Source: Lasioglossum baleicum (taxonomy: Eukaryota > Arthropoda > Insecta > Hymenoptera > Halictidae). Taken from it: a stretch of DNA of 64,000 nucleotides. A program made the position numbers and the translations under genes. Location of the stretch: positions 1,604,501 to 1,668,500 of the forward strand of contig NC_134948.1 in NCBI RefSeq assembly GCF_051020765.1, read 5' to 3'. Below, one piece after another: positions 24,112 to 35,100 of this stretch (position 1 is the first letter of the stretch; each line of letters opens with the position of its first letter). Under the pieces are notes generated by a model. That model did not search any database and was not told the origin of the DNA. It was given only the letters and a program-made list of their open reading frames with translations.

Positions 24112-24330
24112 TTTCCAGGTTTCATCACATCTGCGGATTGGCCGCCGTACTCACCGGATCTCAACTCTATGAACTCCAGCGTTTGGCCGATTTTGGAGGC
24201 CAGGGCCTGTGCTCGGCCCCATAAAAGTTTCGAGTCGCTGAAAAAATCTCTGCGCCGGGTGTGGGACCGAATGACGCCAGATGAGCTGCGGCCCATAGAC
24301 GAAAATTACAAAACACGTTTGAGCCTCTGA
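24104..24330 (+). pseudogene. Second transposase C-terminal fragment, opposite orientation
   Basis: The frame from WPPYSPDLNSMNSSVW to KTRLSL is about 70 codons and homologous to the minus-strand fragment. At the place of the third catalytic Asp it has Asn (SMN instead of PMD), and the second Asp region is absent, so the fragment is catalytically dead. The sequence before about 24104 in this frame is unrelated to transposase because it is the antisense of the other arm. Confidence 0.75.
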
Positions 24331-24499
24331 ATCGGCTCAAAGGGTGGCTACTTCGAGACTTCTTAAATATATGAATACTAAAGGTCTATATTATGGTTGT
24401 TATCATTTGGTTTTTCAAAGTTCGCCGATCTGACAGAATTATAATAAGAAATGTTTACCTCCGTCATTTCCTGTCACCCTGTAAAATTTGCGATTTCTC

Positions 24500-27228
24500 A
24501 TTGGATTTGTCTTTTTACGCTCTACAAAACCGTGGAAAAAATTCCCACCACCTTGAAAATTGCCTCGGAAGACAAATACAGTATTCGCGCTGCTTCGAAA
24601 ATATTTTTCCCATGACTATAATTCGAGGAGACGTTTAAACGGCCACTTTAAATGGAATCGCCTGTACTCGAAGCTCGCCTCGGGGCTCCGCGAATAATGT
24701 AACGCGCGCATGGATTTTCGATGTCACTTCCGGTCCGGCTCACTGACGTTTCCCGGCGTGGATCAGGAAGTCGTAGTTGTTTTTCCTCGGGGGCTCTCTG
24801 TCTCTCCCCCTCTCGGCCCGTTTCTCCCCGTCTATTGTCCCGGCGCAGTATCGATAAAAAGTGTTCCGCGTCGATGATAACTGGACCGGCGAAGTCATTT
24901 TTCCGCGTTTTTTGTCGATCACCGTAGGCAACACCGTAGGGAACTCTGGCGCTGTTGTCGCTGTGAAAAAACCGCATTTATCTGACGGCGGCGACGACAA
25001 CGACAACGGTGGCGGTTGAGTTTTCGTTTTCAAAACGACGACCGTGCTCCCCATCCCGCAGACCACATCTCGAAAAAGAGCTCGACGTCATTTCCATTCG
25101 CTATTCAATTAGAGGCTTCGCCGGTGTGCCGCGGGGTACAACAGCATTGGGGATTAGTATTTCGCGAAATGAAATTTGGAAATATTCCGGCGAAACACGA
25201 AGTTCGACCGGTTCCATGTCACGGGACGTCGGGGTTCTCTTTTCAAACGAAAACAAAAATCCGTGGAAATATTATTTTTCGGATTCTCGTTCGAACGGTA
25301 TGCGTTCGATGCGTTCGCATTGACACCGTGTGATTCATGATTAAATATGTTGGTATCTGATCAATAGATTCTATGCATTCATTACTAGACTATGGATTTT
25401 ATGCATTTTTGACAAAAATGGGTACGTACAATTTAAAAGACAGTGGAGATATATCAAAAAGATTTAAGGCCACCAGTGTATTAGTTTCACCTTAATAAGA
25501 TAATTAAAAGAAGAATGAAATTTTTTATTTTGCATAAAGTTCCGCAGTCTATTTATTACAAAAATGAAAAATGTAAAACCATCAGGGGAATTTAATTTTC
25601 ATGCTTAATATGTTTAAAATAGGCTGAAAATAATACAACAGTTTCAAATTGCACCTGTTCGTTTTTGTCGTGAACGCATAAAATCCGCTGTCTGGTCGGA
25701 AGAAATGTTTAATCTTCAAGTTGAAGCAGCTCCGACTGCAAAGGGGTTAAGATGGGGAATGTTGAAAAAGCGGTGGTACACTCGCTGTCGCGGATTAGGT
25801 TTCCCTAGCTAACAACCACTTCCACCATTCAAGAAGCATAGGTTACAAAGATCTGGTTGATCTCCAAGTGAATCGTCGCCACTTGGCCGACCGCCAGCAG
25901 TTTTCAGCCACTCATTAGGTCTCCGGTTTTCCATTGTACACAGTCGCGCAGGCCGGCTCGAGTGGGAACGGGACGTAACGAAAATATTTATCCCCGCCGA
26001 TTCCGATCGCGTGTGTTTACACAGAACGTAACCAACTGCTCGCCGAACGAGTTCGATGCCAGGCCTTGCGGTCGATTTACGCTGTGTACAAGCTCGCGCG
26101 TTCCTCCAGACGTCACGATTACATCTATATTCGTTTCCAAACCGTGTCGAACCATTCTTGATATTTATTAAGATCGTGAACAAAGCCTGAAAATTGTGAT
26201 TCCCAAGGGAACAGTTTACCGTTTCTACGTTTAAACACCGTGACAGAGTGGAAATAATAGTGAATGATAGTGTCCGCTCGTGTGCAAATTACTCGACGCT
26301 TTTCATTAACGCTCGCAAACGGACCTCGAAAGATACACCATGGCCGCACTTCGATCTCATGAATATTTCATCCGAGGGCAGAGCTCATCGGCGTGCCCTC
26401 GAGGACAATCCTTTAATCAACGAGTATCTCGGCCCTGTTCAACAGCCCTCTCGCTTGGCATTCATTAGGCCACCGACTGGACTGTTTGTTTGCGAATTAC
26501 TTTCACGGCGGCATTCGTTCTGTTCGGATCGGTGCGAACACCTGACACGTTACGCGGAGCTTGTCGGGGGTTAATGGACACCTCCTGGAGAACAGTGGAT
26601 TTGTATTAGAATGGACATTTGCTCGTTCCGAATTCTATCGTTAGCTACAAGTAGCTCTGACGATGATCTTCAGTGAAGTTAGGGATTCGTGTAGACTTCG
26701 AGCAATCTAGAACGTCGCCCGAGGTTGTCAGCATACATTAGTGTACCTCTTCTAGGTTAGAAACTTTATTATTTTAAACGAGGACCAACTAGGAAATTGA
26801 TCCTCAATATTTGCTTCAACGCTTAGCTAGCACTCAACAGGCCCCGATTCCAACAGTCAATGAAGACTCGGTGGTTAATCTCGACTTGAATGAAGTTAGG
26901 ACATGTCCCAAGGTCCCCAATATCCACAATCAATTCGTGCTCCACCCACAAATCGAATTTTCCACTCGGTCGGCAAAAGTGCTAGCAATAGCGGTCAGCT
27001 AACTCGATCCTGAAATTCCGGGCATCATGCAGAACCAATTCGGTTCTGGCAAGCAGGGATCAGTATTATCAGCAATTCCTCGAGTAGTAATCTGGGATCG
27101 TGTATAATATCCATCGCTGGGCGTCTTAATCATCGGAAATCCTCATCAAATACGTCTGCCGTGTACCCAGGCCTAATCGCTCTTTAATTAAGCCTCTCCA
27201 CACGATTAGACAGACTCGAGCCGGTTGA
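24500..27228. other. Gene-free stretch apart from a small MITE
   Basis: No splice-bounded frame or RNA gene. CG-rich sequence at 24700-25000 gives overlapping frames on both strands, as expected from few stop codons rather than coding. The minus-strand 124-codon frame at 26183-25809 has no support. Confidence 0.45.
25386..25551. mobile_element. MITE copy 3 of the GCGGATCTTTATGCA family
   Basis: The left end TAGACTATGGATTTTATGCA and right end TGCATAAAGTTCCGCAGTCTA-like sequence are diverged inverted repeats of the same family as 22438 and 57663. The interior is different or deleted. A further right-end-like string (CGCATAAAATCCGCTGTCTG) occurs near 25677. Confidence 0.65.
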
Positions 27229-27519
27229 GAATGTCATGCGGACCACAAAGGGATCAGGCCGATTGAGAGGGGACAGCCTCGCGAGAATAAAGGAGACGGG
27301 TGTCCGGGTGATAAGGTGGCTGAAAAGTCAGCAGTGAAAACGACGGCGGCGGGTGACTTTGGATTTTCCAGGCCCTGCCAGAAGAAATCGCCGACCCCGA
27401 GCAGCGGCGGCGGTAGCAGAACGGGTTGGCGATCGCGCAGAAGCATCACAACATCCGGTGCACCGGGTACACACCAGCACCACGTGATCGCCACTGCAGC
27501 CGCGACTGCACAGGCCAAG

Positions 27520-27602
27520 ATGCAGGCCGAGCAGGGGAGCATCGGCGAGCTGCGAGGGTACCACAACCTCAGATCGCGGAGACACACGCTAGCCAACGTT
27601 CG
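27520..27602 (+). CDS. Probable short first coding exon, basic N-terminus, ends at GTGAGT donor
   Basis: An ATG at 27520 opens a peptide beginning MQAEQGSIGELRGYHNL and ending RSRRHTLANV, with a split Arg codon CG| before the strong donor GTGAGTAAG at 27603 (phase 2). The same frame is open upstream to 27229 without another ATG, in GC-rich sequence that looks like a 5'UTR, and no acceptor with a pyrimidine tract is seen. RRHT is a basic-directed kinase-type site by pattern. A short exon of this type would supply one isoform-specific N-terminus. The rest of the gene is downstream and not identified; family not recognised. Confidence 0.5.
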
Positions 27603-27730
27603 GTGAGTAAGTCGATCAAAATTTTCCAGGTCTAGCGGACTAAGATTGGTCCAGCGGCCCCCACCCACAATTTTTATTGATATGTAATGGTGAATTCTTC
27701 TCGATCGAAAATTAAATATATGTATAATAA

Positions 27731-27900
27731 ATTTTATGATTTCGGCGCAGGGTTCGATCATTTATAGAAAACCAGCAAACGTGCAATTAATTAAAAATGC
27801 TTCTCGACCTTTCGATCCTGTTTGTTCAATTAATGTTTAATTAATTGCACATTTGCTGGTTTTCTATAAATGATCGAACCCTGCGCCGAAATCATAAAAT
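27731..27900. repeat. Long hairpin: 65-bp arms, one mismatch, 40-nt loop
   Basis: The arm 27731-27795 is complementary to 27836-27900 at all but one position (27780 against 27851). The arm contains TTTCGGCGCAGGGTTCGATC and TTTATAGAAAACCAGCAAA. It begins 128 nt after the donor at 27603, so it would be in the intron of that transcript. It could be a small MITE or a hairpin-RNA locus. The near identity of the arms means it formed recently or is maintained. Confidence 0.85.
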
Positions 27901-28149
27901 TATTATTTATTGATATTGTGTGGAAAACAATGGTTTTAGGTTGCAAGATAACCTCCCAAAATTTTAAGTCGCTAACCCTTCGTATAAGGATGATATGAGG
28001 GTAAATACCCTTAACTATATCATTTTTTTCTCAGTTGTTAATTAAGATATTCAGATAAAAAAAAAAACACGAAAATACTCGAACTTGCCTGCTTCATATC
28101 ATACATTTTTTTCACCATTGTGATCAATTTATTAAGGGTAGAAAAAAAT

Positions 28150-29100
28150 CATTTAATTGTTTAGGGGTGGGAATTGCAAGCAACCCTTCGAGTTTGGAAG
28201 TGACCACTTCCAAAAAATTCAAGAACAATGTTCTGTTGCTTATCTAACATATAAAAAAGTTTCAAGATGGTCGGATTGGTGGAGCATAGTTAAATATTGA
28301 AAAACAAATGAAATCACGTCATTATAATGGTATGATGTACAGAAAATATACCAGAGTATGAGGAAAATTGAATTTTATCGTGACCCCTTAAAACGGCGAC
28401 CCGGCCAAGGATTTTTTTCATAAAATATTTTTTAACTGAATAAAATGGTAGTGTTACCAGCATAATTCAAATGGAGTTCTTGTAAAGCAGGAATACGTAA
28501 TCGAAAAAGATATTGTGAAATAATGTGAGAGGATTTTTGCATATAGAGTATGTCAGCCCCTTACAGTGGCAACCCTCCTGAAATTGGACCTGTGAGGTTA
28601 GGCTGAGCAAACGCAAGTTTGATCAAATATCTTTTGATTTATTAAAATGGCAATATCGATAAAACGGAATGGAATGTAATAATGCGGGAAAGGGTAGAAT
28701 TTTATTTGGTATTTTTAAAATTAATATCAGAGTCAGAAGTTTACTGGCGCTCTTTTATGTATAGTGCAGCTTAGTCCCTTAAAATGCCAATCCTCCTCTC
28801 GCTGGAGGTTCGAGGTTAATCTAAGGGTGATTTCAATCAAATATCTTAGGTTCGATTGAAACTGTAATATTATGAAAATAATTCAAACGAAGTTCCTGTA
28901 ATGAAGAGAAGTGTAATCAGAGAAAATATTATGGAATGTAATAACGCGAACATTTTATTCAGGTTCTTTTATGTGTAATGTATGTTCGCCCCTTAGTATG
29001 GCAACCCTCCTGACGCTGGAGCTTCGCAGTCTGCCGGAGCACGGCAAATCTCAAGTAACTATTTTTCGATTGATAAAAATGAATAAAATTAAAGTGGAGA
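28150..29100. repeat. Degenerate tandem array, period about 175-220 bp
   Basis: A block CCCCTTA-(8 nt)-GGCAACCCTCCTGA recurs near 28383 (variant GGCGACCCGG), 28556, 28773 and 28990. Between blocks come ATCAAATATCTT, GAATGTAATAA and TTCTTTTATGT words in matching order. Spacing is about 173, 217 and 217 bp. The units are old and diverged, yet the CCCTTA/GGCAACCC block stays recognisable. No frame is open across the units. Confidence 0.65.
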
Positions 29101-31278
29101 AATATCTCGTGGAAAGAATTATTTAACGTCGAACTTTACTAAATGGAATCTCCCATCGTGTTTATGATCGTTAGGTACGATCAGAGTTTGACAAAAAGCC
29201 AGATTAATGAGTGTACAAGTTTTTCCACGAAGGGGACGAAGTTTCAAACTTTGTTAACCATTTTTTTTACTTCCACCCCCTCTCTCTCTCCCTCTTTCTC
29301 TCGAGATTGCTCGAGTTAATTATGAGCACTAAGTGTTAAGTAGTCCATAAGCAACAGCCCAGATTGTGCTCAACCGTTGTGAAATGATTAATTGTGGTGG
29401 CTAACGTCGTGGGGTACTTGTTGCTCTCGCATTATTGATCAGTCAAATGTCCAACGAGACTGCACAACAAGGACGTTTATATTCGCTGTTTCTCATACTT
29501 ACCATTCAGGCGAACTTGAAACTGCTATTTCTCTTCCAGCACATTTACGATGATATACTGACAATTCCAGACAATTTAGTCAACGAAGCCCACCCTTTCC
29601 GATAAAAATTTTACGTTCCTGGAAACTCTGCTACTACTTTAAAAAATATGTTAACACTTTTTCCCATTCATGGTGTTTCTTCAGGTCCACAAAAAAAGTT
29701 GCATGAAAATAACCAGAGAGTTTGATGCAGCTGCGATTTGAAGCTCGAAGGTGCCGCATGCAAAAATAGAAGGCAGGTGGACAGGAATCGCGATGAATCA
29801 TGCGAATCTTCACTGTCCGGTTGCTCGTCGATCTGTCCGATTATTTCAGGCGCGTTCGAGCGTTCCTCGCGAACGTCTGTCGCGGATTTCTCTTATTTCA
29901 ATTTGGCGACAAATTATAATCGGCCGGTGGCCAAGCGAGCATCGCGGAGGTATGATCTACGCGGTAACGAAATCTTGTGAATCACGGAGACGCTGACACC
30001 CGAGTGTTCGTCTATTAATGTGCCGGGGGCTGTTCTATCGCGATAGTGTCCAAGGAAACGCGGCCGGAATGAAATATTATTCCGTCGCGGCGTTTCTCGT
30101 TTTTGGTCTTCGATTCCGAAGCTCGAATTCGATCGATCACGTCCGATTGGACGCAGATGGAAATTCCGCGTAGAGCACGAGTGACCAGTTTTATTGTTGC
30201 TTTTTTTCTATTTTATTGCGAAACGATTTTTCACTGCATGCGCATGTATTACACAGGACGTATAAGTTCGTTACAGAGTCACAATTCGATTCCAGTCGAC
30301 AAATAGAAGACGATTGCACGGCGAACGATTTTCGGCTGAGCCAAAGCTGAAATTTAATTTTATGCCGATGCTTGATCCTATTACGCATCCGTCGCATGAA
30401 AGGCCCGACCATTCTACTGTACAATGGCTCGCCGCTATTGATTTTAGAGACGGCCACCATTCATACAGCCGCATTATTGGAAATTACATACCATTTCCTT
30501 TGTTGCGTCTATATCTTCGATTCTATCTTCCAACGTCCACTCGGTCAGAAGCCTTTGCTGTACACCAGCGATACTCTCGAGGCTGGCCTTTTTTCCCATC
30601 CATTGCGCGTTTCCCTTTCACGATACTATCCGCTCACCTGCGAAGCGGAACTCGACGAGCATTAGTCCTAGCCAGCGATGCCTGGGTATATTCCGACCCA
30701 AGATCTAGTAATTATTCAAACTAGCGTAACTTCGTGAAAAACAATCGGGGAACGGTCTATCCGGGCTCACTTCAAAGGGCGAAGCTTCCGCTTTCAATAC
30801 TCTACAGTCATTTTTTATTCCGCATTTCCGCATTTCGAAGCAGCGAAAAGAAAGCGAAAGAAGCGAAAATGTCGACTTTTGAAAATTTCGCCGATTCGCA
30901 GGACTCTACGGAACTGAAAATTTTTGTCGAGGATTAAATCAACAGGAATAGGAACGTTGAAGTGTCCGCATTAAAACGAGCCCAGAGACGTTATTGCACG
31001 ATTTTTTCCGACGAAGCTACAAGCATTTTAAACATCGAGATTTCCCACGTGTCGGAAATCGCTGTTTCCGAGGCTCAAAGAATCGCTGAATCCTCTTACA
31101 AGGATTTAACGTCTGATGAATGATTAGTGAGACGCTCAGAATGCAACGGAGGAATTAATAAACCTCCGATAAGCAGAGATTTATGGTAAAACGCGTTTAC
31201 AACTCACGGAGGCAGAATCCCCGATAAAAGTTCTGTTCCATTTGCCAGCGCCATCCCCTGGAAGACCGAATGTGAAGA
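29101..31278. other. Gene-free stretch and 3' flank of the large minus-strand gene
   Basis: Contains a CT-rich patch near 29280 and no supported exon. The last few hundred bases below 31279 should hold the 3'UTR of the minus-strand gene. I could not find a convincing AATAAA on the minus strand close to the stop. Confidence 0.4.
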
Positions 31279-32178
31279 TCAATCAGGATCACCGCAAGCG
31301 CAGCGGATTTTTTTCACCCCAGTCCCCATAGAACTGCAGATGCACTCCATCAGGTCCTCATCCTCTTTCCGTTCCTCCGATTTGTGCTCTGGCTGGCTCT
31401 TCAGGGCGCTCGTCTTCTCCGACGGTGGCTTCCTTCTGCCCGATTTCTGAACCTTGATCATTGTCATGGTCGGCGGTCCGGGTTTCTTCGGTTTGGAACA
31501 TACTAGTTCTTTCAGGGATGGCTTGGAGACGCTGACCGCTTGGTCGTTGGTGGTCTGGACTTGTTTTGGCTCCATCGTGCTAGGACCTTGAGGCTTGGCG
31601 GACCTCTGGAGCCCCTTCACATTGCATTCTTTGCACAAGGACTCGTGCTGGACACCCTGATCGACTCCAGGCCCTGTTTTGCTCATCAAAGGCAGAGCCT
31701 GGAGTAATTTCACCACAGACGAGGTCGAAGCGCCCGGAAGAGTGGACGCTACAGTCTTTGGACCCGGAGGTGTGTCCTGCACTGTCTTCCCACACAGACA
31801 ACAGTTGCAACGCCCTTCAGCATCGTCGGATTTCTTGCCATAGTGAATTGTCCTCAGCTCCTTCTCAGGCTCCAGCTTCGAGTAGACTCCGCTGGTCTTC
31901 AGAGTCTGCAGAATCCTCAGGAAGCTCGACTTCTCCGTCTGAGAGGTGACACCGACCATGGCCGCTCCTGCAGGATTCTGGGACCTCTTCCAGCGTGTCA
32001 GTCGCTCCAAGTTCTCTGCATCCGTGCCCCTGGGCTGCTGTCGCAACAGTTTAGGGGGTGGTTGTGCTTGCATCCCTACGTCTGCTACTGTTTGGGTCAC
32101 TGCCTGGATGGTGGTCTTCTGGGCCTCAAACTGGGTGATCGATGTTTGGGTGATCTCCATCTTCTGGTACACCACCTG
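31279..32178 (-). CDS. Exon 6 of the large gene: terminal exon with Cys pairs
   Basis: Begins QVVYQKMEITQTSITQFEAQ after the TCTTCAG acceptor and runs 299 codons to the stop. It has a helical start, then CNCCLCGKTVQD, LCKECNVKG and a final DLMECICSSM and IRCACGDPD. The CxC theme of exon 4 is thus repeated at the very C-terminus. The remainder is Lys/Ser/Pro-rich and probably disordered. Confidence 0.85.
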   Translation of the reverse strand, partial: QVVYQKMEITQTSITQFEAQKTTIQAVTQTVADVGMQAQPPPKLLRQQPRGTDAENLERLTRWKRSQNPAGAAMVGVTSQTEKSSFLRILQTLKTSGVYSKLEPEKELRTIHYGKKSDDAEGRCNCCLCGKTVQDTPPGPKTVASTLPGASTSSVVKLLQALPLMSKTGPGVDQGVQHESLCKECNVKGLQRSAKPQGPSTMEPKQVQTTNDQAVSVSKPSLKELVCSKPKKPGPPTMTMIKVQKSGRRKPPSEKTSALKSQPEHKSEERKEDEDLMECICSSMGTGVKKIRCACGDPD

Positions 32179-35100
32179 CTGAAGATGAAAGGTCTATTAA
32201 ATTGTGAAAGGTTAAATAGAAGTGGATTTTTTAAGGACTTACTGAGGTTGTTGGAGGAAGGCCTGACTGGTCGCGCCGGGTGTGCATTTTCCTCGTTGGA
32301 TCCTGGGGGAAAATGAGACATTAAGTCAGAGTTAGGGTGTGTGTTAGGTCGGTAACTTAGAATGGCTGAAAAATTGATACTTACTGTTGGAGTATCTTTG
32401 ACTGGAGGTTGCAATATACATTTACAGACACCAGAATCCCCTTTCCTGACCGAAGGAGTCTTTTCCTTTGATGGCGCTTTGGACGTGCATTTACAAACAC
32501 CAGAATCCTCTTTTTTGACTGACGGTGGCTTTTCCTCCGAAGGCGTTTTGGACGTGCATTTACAAACACCAGAATCCTCTTTTTTGACTGACGGTGGCTT
32601 TTCCTCTGAAGGTGCTTTGGACGTGCATTTACAAACACCAGAATCCTCTTTTTTGACTGACGGTGGCTTTTCCTCCGAAGGCGTTTTGGACTTGCATTTA
32701 CAAACACCGGAATCCTCTTTTTTTATTGACGGTGGCTTTTCCTCTGAAGGTGCTTTGGACGTGCATTTACAAACACCAGAATCCTCTTTTTTGACTGACG
32801 GTGGCTTTTCCTCCGAAGGCGCTTTGGACGTGCATTTACAAACACCAGAGTCTTCCTTCTCCACTGGAGTAACTTCTGCCTGGTCTTGAAGATCTTTCAT
32901 GCATTGGCATTCTGCAGACTCTTCTATTCCATCTGGTATATCTTCTGTCGAGCACTGACACTCACCAGGCTTCTCTGCATCCTCTGGAGGATAATCCGGT
33001 ACCATACACTGGCAAACAGACTCTTCTTCTTCGACTTCTTCGGTAACAGGAGGGAGAAGGTACTCCACATCATAGAATTCATCACAAGTACATTCTTCGT
33101 CAACGCTGATCTCAAGCACCTCCGGTTCTTCGGGAACCTCTTCATCTTTTTCTTTAAGAACTTCGACAGGTGCTATTATCTCAATTTCAACATCCACCTC
33201 GGCCACCTTCGCATCCTCTAACACCTTCACCTCCAGTTCTATCCTCTCCAACTCGGGCACTTCCGCTTTGATTTCTTCTTCTGCTTCCTCCACCGGTATC
33301 TCAACTATCGTTTCCTCTTCAGGTCTCAGTGGTTCTTCTTTTGGAATTACGTCTACCTGGATTTCTTCCTCATCTAGTACGATTTCTTCTGGTTTAAGCT
33401 CTGCCACCACTTCCACTGGGATTTCTTCCACTTCGATCTCTTTAGGTATTATTCCTTCCTCTTCAGGTATTATCCCTTCCTCTTCAGGTATTACTCCTTC
33501 CTCTTCAGGTATTACTCCTTCCTCTTCAGGTATTACTCCTTCCTCTTCAGGTATTATCCCTTCCTCTTCAGGTATTACTCCTTCCTCTTCAGGTATTATT
33601 CCTTCCTCTTCAGGTATTATCCCTTCCTCTTCAGGTATTATTCCTCCCTCTTCAGGTTTTGGTTCTTCCTTCAGTGGAGCTATTTCCTCTGGTACTTCTA
33701 TTTCTTCTATCGGTTCCTCTTTTACTAGATCCACATCCACTTCTATTTCTGTTGGCACTATTTCTTTTTCTTCCGGTTCTGGCTCCTCTTCCACTGGAAT
33801 TATGTCCACTTCAACTGCCACTTCGAACTCTTCCAGTCGTTCTACAGGAACTTCTTCTACTTCATCTTTCTCTGACACTGTTTCTTCAGGTTCGATTTCT
33901 TCCTCTTTAACCTTAATTTCTGGCTTCTTCTCAGGCACCTCTTCAAGTTCTTCCTTCACTGCTGGTTCTGGTTCCTTTCTTCCGAGTTCTTTGTCTTCCA
34001 CTTGTTCTTTGACCGTCGCTATTTCTGGTACCTCTTCAGCGTCCTTTTTCTCTAATGGTGCCTCTTCTTTTAATTTCACTTCAGGCACCCTCTCTTCCTT
34101 CGCCACTGCCTTTTCTTCTTCTGTCACTTCTTCTTTGTTTGTCTCTTTATCCTCTTCAACTACCTTTTCCTTCTCCGCAGGCTTCACCTCGTCCACTACT
34201 GCAGGTCTCTCCGATTTAATCTCTGCAGCAGAGACTGGGACCTTTTCTTTAACTTCTTCAGGTTCCTTTCTAGTCTCTTTGGGCACATCTTCAGGTGTTC
34301 TTGCTACCACGACAGGCTCTTCAGGTTCGGGCTTCAGTTCCCTCTCCCTTTCCACAGGCTCAACCTCATCCACTGGTTCTCGCTTTATCCTTTCTTCCAC
34401 TTTTACATCTACTTTCACAGACTCTACTTTATCATCTTCTACTTTTACATCTACTTTTACAAATTCTACTGTATCATCCTCCCTCCGATCAAATTTCATT
34501 TCATCTTCTTCCTCAGCAAACTCCATCGTTTCCTCCTCGATTTCTATAGACTCTTTGCCTTTAGCAATCCGTTCTCTGGCCTCGAGTTTCGTCGTTCTCT
34601 GCGGAATGAAATTTTCACTTTAACTCGATGACTTTAAACGGGAAACTTCAAGCGCCTCACTGGCTTTGTTAAATAATAAGGAATGCAATTAATTACGCCA
34701 GTGTACGCTGCGAGTTCGTCGGCCACAATCTTGGCTTCCCGATCCATGGTATCGCAACTTGGACACTCCTAAATGAGAATAAAATTAAAACCGTTTGCTT
34801 AAGCAGGACTATAACTTTTAGCGGGTTGGTATTTGCAAGTGGAGGAACATTCATGATATTTTTGACGCCCATAGGATCTTTAGGAGGATTATTTTCATGA
34901 AATACGTACAGAAATCTTCGAACGAACAGCATGCACACGGTCCTGCCATGAAGACAGCTGGTCCATCGGCACTAAAACACCTTCGGCCTTCTTTGAGGGA
35001 ACAGAACGCTTCTCCTCGACCTCATCTCGCATCAGTCCGACCTCATCTTCCTGAATTCCGACCTCATCTTTCTGCACTCTGACCTCATCTTTCTGCATTC

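Larger units (their letters stand above)
23551..24483. mobile_element. Inverted-duplicate mariner/maT-like transposon remnant
   Basis: The ends carry CAGGGTGACA at 23553 and its complement TGTCACCCTG ending at 24481, flanked by TA at 23551-23552 and 24482-24483. Both arms encode the C-terminal half of the same transposase, pointing outwards from the centre. The minus-strand copy is longer (24111-23668) and the plus-strand copy shorter (about 24104-24330), and they meet near 24104. The N-terminal half is absent. The element is therefore a long-inverted-repeat derivative made of two 3' ends, not autonomous, and it can form a hairpin with arms of about 380 bp. Confidence 0.85.

Noticed and set aside
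32362..32889. 175-codon plus-strand frame with HLQTPESSFLTDGGFSSEG repeats
   Set aside because: Antisense shadow of the CKC repeat array. Its periodicity is inherited from the 69-bp repeat of the real minus-strand exon.
33268..34623. 451-codon plus-strand frame rich in Ser (SSSGIIPSSSG)
   Set aside because: It is the antisense of exon 4 of the minus-strand gene. The Ser run is the complement of Glu/Lys codons, and the minus strand has the splice-consistent protein.
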